In this document: positions 1 to 11,142 of the stretch, piece after piece | Layout of the letters: the number at the start of each line of letters is the position of its first letter | Position numbering within the stretch: the first letter of the stretch is position 1 | Notes under the pieces: model-generated | Databases searched by the model: none | Told to the model about the DNA's origin: nothing | Seen by the model: the letters and a program-made list of their open reading frames with translations, nothing else | Position numbers and translations under genes: made by a program | Assembly (NCBI GenBank): GCA_023515745.1 | Contig: JALECJ010000007.1 | Coordinates: 1,116,001 to 1,180,000, forward strand | Origin: Amoeboaphelidium protococcarum | Lineage: Eukaryota > Aphelidiomycota > Aphelidea | Direction: 5' to 3' | DNA length: 64,000 nt

Positions 1-1179
1 AAGGCTGCGCATGCGTTGAAGACATGGGTGGAGGATCAAGAAGCCATCAACCAGCTAGATCACTCGGCTGTTGATATATGGTCAAATGAGCAATATCAAG
101 TAGGTAGGGATTTGGATTTTGCCACATCTGCAGATGGTGAAGTTTAGCCGCCTTCAGAATGTCGAATCCTTATTGACTCTGCTGTTTTGTCTGATCTGAT
201 ATCAATGGAAAAGCTGGCTTTTCGAGAGATGTTCGCTCCTGATGATGCTGATTGGTTCAAGAATTATCACTCTTTCGATGATATGACTGCTTCCATAAAG
301 TCTTGGATTAGCGGATGTCCTTCAGCTTCAATTTCCTCAATTGGATAGTCCCATGAAGGCCGTGATATAAATGTGGTTCGTTTTAGCAGCGAGACTGGTT
401 CTGCAGCGAAAACCGTGATCTGGATATCTGGCGGTATCCATGCCAGAGAATTTATAAGCTCTCATGTGGCGTCTTACATCATTAGAAGCATTGCTGATAT
501 GTACAACTCTGGTGATGAGCTGGTGACAGAATTTTTGCAGCATTATGAATTTGCCATTGCATTCCACATCAATCCGGATGGATATGAATTTGCTCGTACT
601 CAGCGTCGAATGTGGAGAAAGAATCGTCGCGCCAACCGTGACAGATCGTTTGGAGTTGATCTCAATCGTAATTTTGATGTGTTTTGGGGCAATGGTGGCT
701 CATCTAGATCCCCATGGTCTGATACGTATATGGGTCCATCTGCTGGATCTGAGCCGGAAGTGGCTGCGATTTAAAAGTTTTTGACTGGTCTAATTCAGGA
801 GGGAAGAAATGTGACTGTGGGTGTAGATTTGCATTCTTATGGACAGTTGATTATGCGTCCATATGGATACACTATGGATGATCACCCTGATGAAAAGTAC
901 AACAAATAGTTGGGAGATAGTATCAGAGATGCTATTGCCTCACACTAGGACGGTTCCAGGTACAAGTCTTAGAAATCCGCTGGACTCTACCCTGTTACCG
1001 GTGGCTTTGATGACTACATGACGGAGAAGATTGGTGCCATTGGTTTCACGTGGGAGTTGCGTGATACTGGGCGTTATGGTTTCATTCTACCCGCGAAGTA
1101 TATCGAGCCAACATGTGAAGAAGTGTGGCTGGGTGTGAAGGCGATGATGAGATTCCTGCTTGATAATCCCAAGAATTGA
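1..1179 (+). CDS. M14 zinc carboxypeptidase (5' end outside window)
   Basis: Zinc metallocarboxypeptidase that removes C-terminal residues from peptides, probably secreted or vacuolar. The window opens inside the propeptide region; 392 residues are visible and the frame ends at TGA 1177-1179. The whole M14A signature is present in order: GIHARE (zinc His and Glu, near 440), NPDGY, RKNR, GVDLNRN, the third zinc ligand in VDLHSYG, and the catalytic Glu in FTWELRD near 1050. In-frame TAG at 145, 346, 907, 946 and 970 and TAA at 772 must be read as Gln, which makes this one of the clearest code witnesses. The start codon and any signal peptide lie upstream of the window. Confidence 0.93.
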
Positions 1180-1452
1180 ATTGCTGCTTTTTGCCAGTAG
1201 TTTCTGATGAATGAATCTATGATGACTTTGATAAAAATCTTTTTATCGACTCGATAGTTTAATTATTTCCTTCATATCGAAGGTCGTTGCTGTATGAAAA
1301 CTACGATTTACACCAGTTAGAGACATGTGTTTCTTGCACAGAATTTCCTCAGCAATCCACGTTACGTCTCATCTTTCTTTTTCCCTTGTCACTTTAAACG
1401 TTAGAAAACTGTTAATTAAAAACTAATCAAATTTCGAAGTATAGGACTAATA

Positions 1453-2409
1453 ATGAATGTCGATCTACTTTTAGACAATCTCAAGAACAAGTAAAAGTTG
1501 CCCACTGAGAATATGGTGCGCAAGATTTGTGAGCGAATGAAGGAGATCTTGATAGATGAACCGAATGTGATGCATATAAGTACCCCAGTATCCGTAGTTG
1601 GAGATGTACATGGATAGTTTCATGATGTTCTGGAGATATTTAGGATAGGCGGAGAGTGTCCGGATACTAATTATTTGTTTCTTGGAGATTACGTGGACAG
1701 AGGGTATTATAGCGTGGAGACAATGCTGCTCCTGTGTCTTCTAAAGATCAAGTATCCGCAGCGAATTAATCTACTCCGCGGAAATCATGAGTCCAGAGCT
1801 GTGACTTAAGTTTATGGATTCTATCTGGAGTGTCAGCGAAAGTATGGATCATCCAATGTATGGAACTACTTTACTGATATGTTTGACTATCTCACACTCT
1901 CAGTCATGATTGACAACTCTATATTCTGTCTGCATGGTGGCTTGTCGCCTTGTATTCATTCAATAGATTAGATCAGAGTACTGGATAGATTTAAAGAGAT
2001 TCCTCATGAAGGAGCTATAGCTGATATAATGTGGTCGGATCCTGAGAATGATAAAGATGATTTCTAGATGAGTCCGCGAGGTGCTGGCTACACGTTTGGC
2101 GCAGAGGTGGTGAAGCATTTTAGTTATGTCAACGATGTGTCTCACATACTGCGGGCGCATTAACTTTGCATGGAAGGCTATCAGGTGCTCTTTGAGAATC
2201 GACTCTCCACAGTATGGTCTGCCCCAAACTATTGCTATCGCTGTGGAAATGATGCCAGTATACTGGAGATATGGGGAGTGAACCCGCAGCAGAGGCGATT
2301 CAACGTATTTTCAGCTGCCCCGGAAAATGAACGAGACACTGCCGCTGGTAATGCAACTGCAGATGGATAAGTTGGGCGGCGACAGGCGGAAAACTAGTAC
2401 TTTCTCTGA
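1453..2409 (+). CDS. PP2A-family Ser/Thr phosphatase catalytic subunit (PP4/PP6-like)
   Basis: Metal-dependent protein phosphatase catalytic subunit, 318 aa, the usual family length. It has the three metal-binding signatures GDVHGQ, GDYVDRG and RGNHES, then [11 protein letters not shown], which marks the PP2A/PP4/PP6 branch rather than PP1. The C-terminus ends in YFL, the conserved tail used for carboxymethylation and regulatory-subunit binding. Several TAG/TAA codons stand at conserved Gln positions (GDVHGQ, THR-type Q in ESRAVTQVYG, RAHQL), which supports TAR=Gln. PP4 versus PP6 cannot be settled by eye. There is no intron, and the start ATG is the first in frame. Confidence 0.92.
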
Positions 2410-2508
2410 CACTTTGTATATACTGTAGAATGATTAAATAGTCTTGTATATTGATCTTAGAAGTTTCCCGATGAGGTAGATATTTATTACATTTCTATTC
2501 CGGATCTT

Positions 2509-4170
2509 TCAAATGTCTAAATTGCATTCAAGTAGCAACTCGTCTAGCAGTAGCATGTGCCGTTAATCTCCAATCTGACTTTCAAAAAATGGATCTTGAT
2601 CATCATCTTCCACAGTCACCTTTCGATCATAATTATTCTGGCTGAGTTTATCAAGCAGACTGTCATGAGATGTAAAGTAGAATCGCAGATCATCGATGAA
2701 TGGAACAGAGTCAGTCTCTTATCGCGCTTTGATAGAGCTAGCACTCTGTATAATCAAAGTCTTCAATTCATTACGCTCATATCCGTCCTTTAGAATCTAA
2801 TCAAAATGCTTGGCAATATATTGAATGCATTTTTGTTCGACACGATCAAGATTGAGTTGTAAGGAGACTTTAATAATCTCCCAAATGGACACATCCATCA
2901 CACTTAGAGTTGTGTTGTAATCAGCACTAAAATCTGACGGTTTAATGACATTACTCAGAGCCACGCATAGAGACAGTGCAGCCAGCGAACGCAAGCCATC
3001 CATCAGAAAAAAGTCTGCAACTATCAATATCTTGAATGCAGTCGACACTCTATCCACCTTAATTTTTAAACGGCCACAATAAATAAACTCCAAAACACTC
3101 ATCAAGGTGGACTCATCGATATAACCAGCGGGTTCATTCAGTTGAATACTTTGACATGCGGAGTCTCCAACACCATAATCCAAAAGATCATTGAAAAAGT
3201 CGGATCCCATCATCAATATAGACTTGTGTGCTGGTATTCGCAACTAACCGACTTTAAGTATGATATCAGCATGAAACCGATGCATAAGATCTTGATCAGG
3301 CAAATTTTATAACGATTGATCACTCGCAATTGGTATAATGTAATTTCGCTGTATATCATCCTACACCTGCTGGCTATAATCAGAGATCTTCACCAACTAT
3401 TTTCTGTTCTAACTTCTACCGATATCAAGCAATTATTTCTCGAGCGCTGTCAACTTCCAGGCTTTAATGACGATTTTTAAGCACTCCAATTCAAACCGAT
3501 CAAGTTTGGATACCGTAATTGTACCTGTGTAAAGCCAGAAAAATACAGATTAGACAACTAGCGGTAGAGCTGAAGGGTGGGATATAGTAATAGAAGATCG
3601 ATCCTTAAATCGGCCGTTAAGAATATCATTAAAGTAACAACTTCTCCAACGCAGAATGCATTTATGAACTTTATACTCGCTCTAAACACTTCCACCAGCA
3701 CCCTTAACCACAAAAGTCAAGTCAGTAAGCTTCTAATCAAAAAATAATCGAGACATTACGGAGACAAACTGATTCGAGTTTTCAAATGACTTGGAAAAGT
3801 TATAATCACGCAACAAGTTCCGAATCTTGTTATTCAATGCTCCGTAATACAATCTCTCAGCATCGAAACTATTGGGCTCAATCTTGACAGCGCCACTATC
3901 TAGAAAGTAATGTACAATCTAGAGGTGTCCACAGAGTACCGCGTAATATAGAGGCGACGCAGAGAACATATCCTTGTCATTGATGGGTGCATTCTCCATT
4001 TCTACCAAGTACTTTACTCTATCAATGTCATTCATCTTAACTGCCAAGATGAGCTCTTATGAAAGTTGACTATTTCTCCCACTAAATTGCGTCTCACTCT
4101 ACGTGAAGTTATGAGCGATACTATCGACATCAGTTGAAGCGTTCTAGTCATTATAGTATGGTAAAGACAT
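2509..4170 (-). CDS. Ankyrin-repeat protein with two BTB/POZ domains (ABTB1/BPOZ-like)
   Basis: 553-aa protein with two or three ankyrin repeats (residues ~55-115, e.g. SPLYYAVLCGHL), a first BTB domain (~150-260) and a second BTB domain (~295-400) that starts with ADIILKVG..RIPAHKSIL. This order matches ABTB1/BPOZ proteins, which act as CUL3-type ubiquitin-ligase adaptors in other eukaryotes; that role here is inferred from the family. The frame is intron-free. An in-frame TGA just upstream of the ATG at 4170 fixes the start region, and the gene ends at TGA 2509-2511. Many internal TAG/TAA codons are read as Gln. Confidence 0.82.
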
Positions 4171-4279
4171 GATAGCTGTACTGTTTTAATGAAAATGAAA
4201 TTTCGGGTTTCAAGATCAGCAGATCGTCGTCTGTACGGTAGTAGAAACAAGAAATCGCCAAAAGAGTTTCAATAAATCG

Positions 4280-4489
4280 TCAAATGATCGTCAGGCTACG
4301 TCCATCTACTGCAAATCCAAGAATATCTCTATTCTGTACTAGACAACAGAGAATAAATAGCGACCAATTCTTCTAGGAGTACAATTGGGTCTACTTTTAC
4401 ATTTCCGAATCTTAGCCACTGTCTGACGATATATGAGGCACACTGATAATTAGATCTTCATTCAGATATAGCATCCAATAACTCTCCAT
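4280..4489 (-). CDS. Small uncharacterised ORF
   Basis: 69-codon frame starting with ATG at 4489 and ending at TGA 4280, upstream of and on the same strand as the ankyrin-BTB gene. It holds three TAG/TAA codons that would be Gln. No family is recognised. It may be a small gene, a 5' exon, or chance, since random frames are long when only TGA stops them. Confidence 0.25.
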
Positions 4490-4793
4490 CTTATTTCTAC
4501 ATTGTTTCAACTACTGTAAGCCACATGCTTTTCTCTCCTCTGAAATCAATGTATTTTCTACTCAGGGAACGAAATGATCTGCAGAATGATGAACAGAATG
4601 ACACATGATCGTGACTAGCATTGTTGAAGTGACTCATTATGATTGTATCAGTTTGCACTTAAGTGAATATGACTTCTCACACTTCATCATTGTTATCACT
4701 ATTTCATCTATTACGGCATAGCTTTTCTTTCAGTTTTATTATTATCAGTACTCAAAGTACACACAGCGATTATCATTAAGAAACTCACTTGAT

Positions 4794-5885
4794 ATGAAGT
4801 TGATTCGTTTGACACAGCGCAACTTGAGCTACTTGCGCATCTCTACTGCGACTGCGCGCTATGCTTCCGCTGCTGCTCCTAATCCTAAGCCTTCTGCATC
4901 CAATTAGTCCAGCGATAAGGGCCACCTGTCTGAGACTTCAAAGAAAGATCCTAACTCTGCATACTATCAGGAAGAAGCTGAAACGTACTCTGAACAATAG
5001 CATAATGTTGATAGTCCACTCAAGCACAAGACTATGAAGATTGGTAGCGATGGTGAACATTAGGCACAGACTGAATAGGGTGCCTTAGGTGTAGACAGTA
5101 GCGAGAATATAATGAAGAATACCAGTCGCGTTGATGGCTATGGCCCGCTGAATACTGGTCAGGATGATGCTGGTGATTCTGCACAGTAATAAGGCAGAGT
5201 TCCCGTATCTGGCGTGAAGAGCGATGGAGATTTCCAGTCAGTAGGAGACCAAGACGCGATGGGAGAAAGATTAGGAGGTACTATGAGTAATTCTGATACC
5301 AACTAGGATGAGTCAATGACTGGCCGTTTGAAGAGTCTCGGCATGAAGATCATTGATGGGCTGAATCCGCAGAAACATAGCGCCTCTGATGATGGAAGCC
5401 ACACGTACCAGGAGGGATTGAAAGAACGTGCTGAGAATGCTGGATAGTAGTTGAAGCACACCGCTTAGCAAGGAAAAGGTTATTATGAAGATTTTAAAGA
5501 TACTGCAAAAGATTATGGTGATGAGGCGATGGATCGCTCCTAGGACATGGTAGATTAAGCCAAGCACAAGGCATCGCGTGTTGCTGATCAGGCAAAGAGA
5601 GGAGCCGCCAACGTCACGTAGAAAGTCTCGCATGCTATGGATGATGCTGACATGAAGCACAGTGCTCACCAGGAGAAGGAGAATCTGATGGGCAAGATTC
5701 ATCACTCTGAGGAAAAGGTCAAGGAAATGGCTCATGAGGCAAAGGAAGCTGTGACGGGAAAAGTGAAGAACGTAGCTGAGCATATTAAGAAAGACGCTGC
5801 GGATGCTCAAGAGAGATTGTTCGATGACAAGTAAGAGTACAAGCGTGCCTAGCATATCGGACTTAAACATAAGCACAAAGATTGA
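4794..5885 (+). CDS. LEA-like amphipathic-helix protein with mitochondrial-type presequence
   Basis: 363-aa protein. The first ~27 residues (MKLIRLTQRNLSYLRISTA) are rich in Arg, Ser and Leu and lack acidic residues, like a mitochondrial presequence. The middle is hydrophilic and low-complexity. Residues ~180-350 form long Lys/Ala/Asp/Glu helices with 11-residue-like periodicity and many AK/HE/VK steps, as in group-3 LEA and related desiccation proteins. LEA proteins coat membranes and proteins during drying; mitochondrial forms are known from desiccation-tolerant organisms. This fits a cyst- or spore-forming life cycle, which is inference. A 187-codon antisense frame over the same segment is a shadow caused by the repetitive composition. 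Confidence 0.6.
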
Positions 5886-6014
5886 TATGCTAATGTTTAT
5901 GTGGTGTAAGACGCGTATAAATAAAGAATTATCTAATATTCAGTGTTAAGTTTCGTTTTTCTACTGCCTTTTTTAGGTTTAAGCTTTAACGTCAAAAAAG
6001 AGAATTATCTAAAG

Positions 6015-6761
6015 ATGGTGCAAGATACCGAGTGGGATGACATTTTGCGTGAAAAGGGCATAATTGGTCCAAAATAGGATGTCGATGAGAAGCAGGCACC
6101 GTATATAAGGTCCTCCTAGTAGAGAACGGGATACATTGGCGGACATGGTAGCCGTGATGACACGGATGCATCTCGCCATGAAGATTAATCAGATTCAGAA
6201 TTGGACAGTCTACTTTCTAATGACGATGATGATGGGGAAGATGAATTCATGGCCAAGTACCGGTAGTAGAGACTGATGGAGATGTAATAGGAATAGTATG
6301 GACGGTAGTAGAGGAGCGCTCAAGGATCATCTACGCGACAAGATTTAAGTGAAATCACTCGCCAAGACTTTGTATAAAAGGTCACTCGAGCACCCAAAGA
6401 CCAGCTTGTTATTGTATGTCTTTATAAAACTGGTCTCCCTTAGAGCGATTTGATGGTGAGAATATTACAATAATTGGCTGATGGTGAGCGTGGCGATGGT
6501 GTTAATATGGCGTTCCATAAGATTAAACACGATGATTGCATCCCAAATTACCCAGATCGTAATGTACCTACTTTATTCTTTTATTTGAATGGAGATCTTC
6601 TGGTTCAGAAGGTTAATCACCAGATACCTGGCCTGTCAATACCATCTGGTCGTGCTAGTTAACCTCAACTAGATGATGATCAATTCGAAATGCTATGTTA
6701 AACCATAGACTATCTATTCTCCCAATGGTGTAGCCAATACAAATCTCTCCTAAAAAAGTGA
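6015..6761 (+). CDS. Phosducin-like protein 2/3 (CCT co-chaperone, thioredoxin fold)
   Basis: 248-aa protein. The start DTEWDDILREKGII is the conserved opening of phosducin-like protein 2/3. An acidic, Gln-rich middle (many TAG codons) follows, then a thioredoxin-fold half with the typical NYPDRNVPTLFFYLNGD stretch near residues 175-192. These proteins deliver actin, tubulin or WD proteins to the CCT chaperonin in the cytosol. The Gln-rich segment (~75-110) would look like a stop-riddled pseudogene under the standard code. Single exon, ending at TGA 6759. Confidence 0.85.
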
Positions 6762-6834
6762 ACATTTTATTGTTATTACAGTCAAATGAATATAATATTT
6801 GTTCATAAATAAAATAATATAATTTACATAACAG

Positions 6835-7944
6835 TCATACAGTGGACGTGTTGTCGTATTCAATAGTGGGGATAATGGCATTCATGAACTTGAGAAATAC
6901 CACCATGTACTGATCAACGCGGATTTCATTACCACTCGACTGGAACATGTCCATCAACTTCTTCATAACGGCAGCATGTTTGCAAGGATGTACACACACC
7001 ATATGGATCATGGACAAGTGTGGGAACTCTTCCACGGTCACAGTCTTGTTCGCATGATCTTGTGAGATGTCTTAAAATATGTCTTTAGGCTTCAGTGGCT
7101 TCCCTTAAAAGTATCCTTGTAACCATAATCTCGGCGTCTGGTAATATTTGTCATATGTAATGTAAAGATCATACTTGCGCGCCATTTGGGTACTGCTTGT
7201 ATTGCTGACTGCGCTGTTCAAGCGACTTAATTAATTCGCACTTTTCATAGAAGACGTATCTTATTGCGGCATCTGAGATGGAGGAGGAGGTAGATTCTTC
7301 ATATTATCTGAGACCGCTGCTGCAGGATCTTCTTCAATCATCAACTCTTCAATATCCGGAATATCTTCATCATCATCGCCATCTTAATCCTGATTCTATT
7401 CGCTCTTACCACTAATAAGATCATCATCATTCACTTTAGAACTTTCATCACCTATCGAGCGCTACTACGATGCAGTGGATTTATCATCTTGGCCTTAAAC
7501 TTTATTCTACAAACTACCACTATCGCCATCAGCAGCAGCAGCGACAGTCTCATCATCAATATCTACAATTTCAGGTTCATCATCATCCTACATCTCCAAC
7601 ACATATCCAACCCAATCACCCTCAACCGAACTACTGTCATTGTCTCCATCGTGCCGCGATTACCAAGTCACCTCTCTGACAACTTGGTCATTAAAGATAT
7701 CAGCGACTCGCCGTGTGCACTACACTCCTTTAGCACATAAATACTACTTGATACCTCTAGAATTCAAATAATCCTTCCGCTTGGAACCTTCTCCACTCTC
7801 CCACTTCCATGAGGGACACTTCATAGAGAGGAAATCACCAGCTGCAATAAACTCTTCCGGTGTCAATCTACCAGTGTCCTTGAATGTAGACACTGTATTA
7901 ACAGGTGTTAGATAGCTGGCAACATTAAGCAGAAAGGACTACAT
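6835..7944 (-). CDS. ATG3: Autophagy E2-like conjugating enzyme Atg3
   Basis: 369-aa Atg3, the E2-like enzyme that transfers Atg8/LC3 to phosphatidylethanolamine during autophagosome growth. The N-terminus has the membrane-sensing amphipathic helix followed by the family start ([17 protein letters not shown]). A long acidic flexible insert follows, with [10 protein letters not shown]. The C-terminal E2-like half has [17 protein letters not shown] and the catalytic cysteine in [12 protein letters not shown]. It ends with [15 protein letters not shown], as in the family. It is longer than yeast Atg3 because of the acidic, Gln-rich insert. Intron-free. Confidence 0.95.
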
Positions 7945-8263
7945 TATTACTAATATTTTCACTATATTGAATTGAAAAATATGCGCACACCACCAAGAAG
8001 ATAATGGAAGAGATTCTTAATATAGTAATGGAGTGCAGTTAAACCAAGTGAGGAAAGTTTCAACTATCGCAGCATGGGAGAGAAAGAGAGAGAAAGGGCG
8101 GAAAGAGATCACGAGAGCTAAAGCGAGCGCTATGCTACGAATGGATCGTAAGGACTACTTGTCTCAATGAATACGCGTCTAAAAGAACTGGAGGTGAGAG
8201 GGACATTGTACAATGAAGCCACGTGATGTTAAGATTACAGAGTGCATAGAAATAGTAATTATA
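7945..8263. other. Intergenic gap
   Basis: Upstream flank of Atg3 and downstream flank of the SLC26 gene, both on the minus strand. It contains a purine-rich run (gggagagaaagagag-like, ~8070-8120). No gene is supported. Confidence 0.5.
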
Positions 8264-10122
8264 TCATTTACTATACTGTACAAAGATATCATGTTTAATT
8301 TCCTAGAGTGGTGAGGAATCCTCCTCAACGCCGATGAGAACGTCTGATTCTGCGTCTTCATCTTCATTATTATTGCTGTCAACTTGATGATCCACAATCT
8401 GATCGTAATAATCGCCAGCAGTTGATGAGTTCTTTGATGATTAAAAGTAGATGCGCAACTTATCACCTATGGACAGCGTGAATCCTATAAGCAGCCCATA
8501 CTCCAAATTTATCAACACAATCGCCAGGAATGTCATCCACCAGATGAACGTATCTGCAGATTTGGGACGATCTCGTAATAAATTCAAACCTTTTGTCATT
8601 TGTCCAAAAATCTTTCGCATAGACTCGAGAATGATTGCACTCAGTGCACAATATGGTATATACGCCAGCGTCTGCGTAAGAGTGTACAGAACAATGACAA
8701 TCATTATCACGCTGAATATTGATAGCAGCTGAGATGGTGGCGTGCTCTTATAGGAATCATTCACAATGGCCGTCCTGGCTAGAGATGCAGTTGGCACAAA
8801 CGCTGAGCAAAATGAACCAAACAGGGAGCATAATGAGAGAGCCAGCCAGTCTTAATTCAGATCCATCTCCCTCTCTACGACTCCATTCTCCTGGTAGAAT
8901 ACAATAATAGAGGTAGCCAGTAGGAAAGCCGCAGTGAATAGCACAATTACAGGTACAATTAAATGCGCGTATATAGATCCTAAATTGCACACATTCAAAA
9001 GTGCACATACACGGTCCATACTCCAAGGTAGAATAAAAGGCGGCATTCCAGAAGGAATATGGCCAACAATCTTGATATGAATAGGGTCTTTACTCAAATT
9101 GCCTGCATATACAACAATTATACACAAAATGATGACTATGAATACCTCAGGCAGAGGCAACTTAACCATCTACCTCAATCTCTTTACAAGTCGCGATTTA
9201 AGATTACTCCCTGATTATGAGGATTGATTAGAAGCAGCGGTTTCTTACACTAATGAATGATCTACATTATCAGCCGGCAGTTGACGATAATTAGACAAGT
9301 CACCAACAATTTCATTCCGTGTGTCTGATAAAGCCCAGGCTTTCGCCTTCTTATCAGCAATTTTGAAGGCAATCACGGCTAGTAATACACTAAAGCCAAA
9401 TATGACAGTGGGCAGATGAACATCACCCATCTTGAAGGCACGAGCAATAGCTGCCCACTATACGCCAAATCCAAATACAGTACTCTGACGCAGGTTGAGA
9501 GCCTCTTCAACTGCAGTGACATGAGCAGCATATTGTCGAATACCAAGAAACTCTTTAAATTACGATGTTCCAATATGAAAAGAGGCTCCACATGTAAGAC
9601 TATTAATGGTGTACTCATTCATAATTTTAACGACACGACCGCCGACTCGGAACGCAGACATCACCATACCCAAGATACCCACCATGAACGTAATACACAT
9701 TGCCAACTATACCCGCGCCTCAAGTATACTCTAGTTGTGTTCATCGGCAGTTTCCAGATTTAGATATGTCATCACTCCATCCACACCACTCTTGAGCAGT
9801 ATAGATATCACAGCGAATACACCAATGTTAACATGAGGTGAAGATCCAAAAATTGAGAATACCAGCGGTGGAAGTAGCGAAGTATATAGTCCATACTATG
9901 GCGCCAGTCCTACAATGATACTATATCAATTGAACACTTGTATTAGTCTACTAATAGGTGAATAATACCTGCCAGAGTGCCATAAGCTAAAGCCTAAGGT
10001 ATAACAAAGGGTGTAACTGTCAGCGATGATACAACATCCTGAGCTAAATATTTTCTGGGTCGTTTTGGAAGCCAGTCCAATATGGGCACAATTCCCTTAA
10101 TTTTCCCAAATATTACGCTCAT
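8264..10122 (-). CDS. SLC26/SulP-family anion transporter lacking a STAS domain
   Basis: 599-aa polytopic membrane protein in two exons (10122-9969 and 9909-8264). The intron of 59 nt at 9910-9968 begins GTATTA, has a GACTAATAC branch site and ends TTGTAG. The SulP core is clear: PQALAYGTLAG joined across the splice to LAPQYGLYTSLLPPLVFS, then SSPHVNIGVFAV, TSQFKEFLGI and the late FGSFCSAFVPTASLARTA motif. SLC26/SulP proteins move sulfate, oxalate, chloride or bicarbonate; the substrate cannot be inferred here. After the last membrane helix only ~60 residues follow, acidic and Asn-rich. The cytosolic STAS domain usual in the family is missing, and the 300 bp downstream have no room for it. 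Confidence 0.9.
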
Positions 10123-10225
10123 ATATTGCAATAAAAATGAGACTGATTTCTTCTGGATATTATAAGTCCTAATTAATGATCAACAATACCGAAGAAAGAG
10201 ATGTAGACGCGATTTGCTGTTTTTC

Positions 10226-10753
10226 ATGGATCGTCCGAGGTCCTGTTAATCTATAACGTTTGATGTACCTTAGATCTTGAACTATTAGCATGCTATAAAA
10301 ATTGGCGTAGATGCTGGTTTAAAGAATTGGATATCATCATACATGCCATAACTGGAGAATCAAGTATTACCTCTGAATCAGATTGTGTACGATTAGTCTG
10401 TCCGTGTTGTGATCAGTAAGCAGGATTATATGAAGAAGATTCTATCGCCAACTGTTGCTGCAGCAGTAAAACAGCATTCAGAATAAAGTCGAGAGTTTGC
10501 TCGTAGTTTGAAGACTGTAGATTTGAAGGTTCTTTAAGATCGCCTGCCTTTGTATCTTGGTAGATTTCAAGAAATGCGTGAATATTACTCAAGCGACTAA
10601 GTCCTCTCTTTGCAATTAATGTATTTTTCACATTTTAAGCGAATCACAACAAAGTAGGTCAAGCGTGGTGTCAAACGCGACGATTTCAATCAGGGCGTCC
10701 TCTACTCTCCGCAAAATCTACTGCCATCAGTAGCATGCTTTAAGTTGCGTTGA
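10226..10753 (+). pseudogene. Degenerate Fanzor fragment: RuvC-I and following region
   Basis: Open frame of 175 codons (open upstream too, to ~10150) that looks like the middle of a Fanzor/TnpB-type nuclease. It has a RuvC-I-like IKIGVDAGLKNW (Asp at residue 29 of this frame), then the helical inter-RuvC region with ..SLKTVDLKVLQDRL and a basic run FKRITTKQVKRGVKR. The ~400-residue N-terminal half present in the intact copy at 11794 is absent. The frame ends near 10753 where it runs into the opposite-strand C-terminal piece. Sequence similarity to the intact copy is weak, so this is an older or different Fanzor. The antisense frame at 10413-10631 is its shadow. Confidence 0.55.
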
Positions 10754-11142
10754 CATCCCGATATACAAATAAGGTAGGCCTTAGACTTAGCAATTTGGGC
10801 AAAAGCTAAGCTTGACTCCACCTACTTCTGTTGACGGCCAGGACAGCTGGACGATACATGCAGAAAGGAGCTAGAAGCATCAAAGCAACATAGCACAGGG
10901 TGGGACTACTTGGGGACGCGCCTTCTACTCTTCGTATGGTGACAGTCGTAAACACCAACCTTTTCCAACCGAAGCCCATGATGGCAACATGAGCAGAGCT
11001 TTGTACTGTGGTATCTGGGGACGGAGACGACCAATCCACGACGACTGAGGCGACGCGTTAAATCTACAACGGGCACTGGTGGATTTTTATTGACATGCAT
11101 CATGCCAGCATTGATCACCAAAAACATATCCTTTAAGCCTGT
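10686..11142 (-). pseudogene. Degenerate Fanzor fragment: RuvC-II to zinc ribbon, inverted
   Basis: Minus-strand remnant carrying the C-terminal part of a Fanzor. It begins with VINAGMMHV..PPVPVVDLTRRL..GLVVSVPRYHSTKLCSCC, matching the order of the intact copy (YGAGNF..P.K.L..L..VPEYRTSQRCSNC). The second zinc pair FCPNCQ and the RuvC-III-like YRDVNATQSML follow, but in two other reading frames. At least two frameshifts therefore separate the three blocks, and the piece cannot encode a working protein. It lies tail-to-tail with the plus-strand RuvC-I fragment, as though the C-terminal half of one gene had been inverted. Confidence 0.6.

Noticed and set aside
5313-5876. 187-codon minus-strand frame opposite the LEA-like gene
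   Set aside because: Hydrophobic/Ser/Leu-rich shadow of the repetitive plus-strand helices; no start context or family, and the plus strand has the presequence and a natural TGA end.
10413-10631. 72-codon minus-strand frame
   Set aside because: No ATG in frame; antisense to the RuvC-I Fanzor fragment that reads well on plus.
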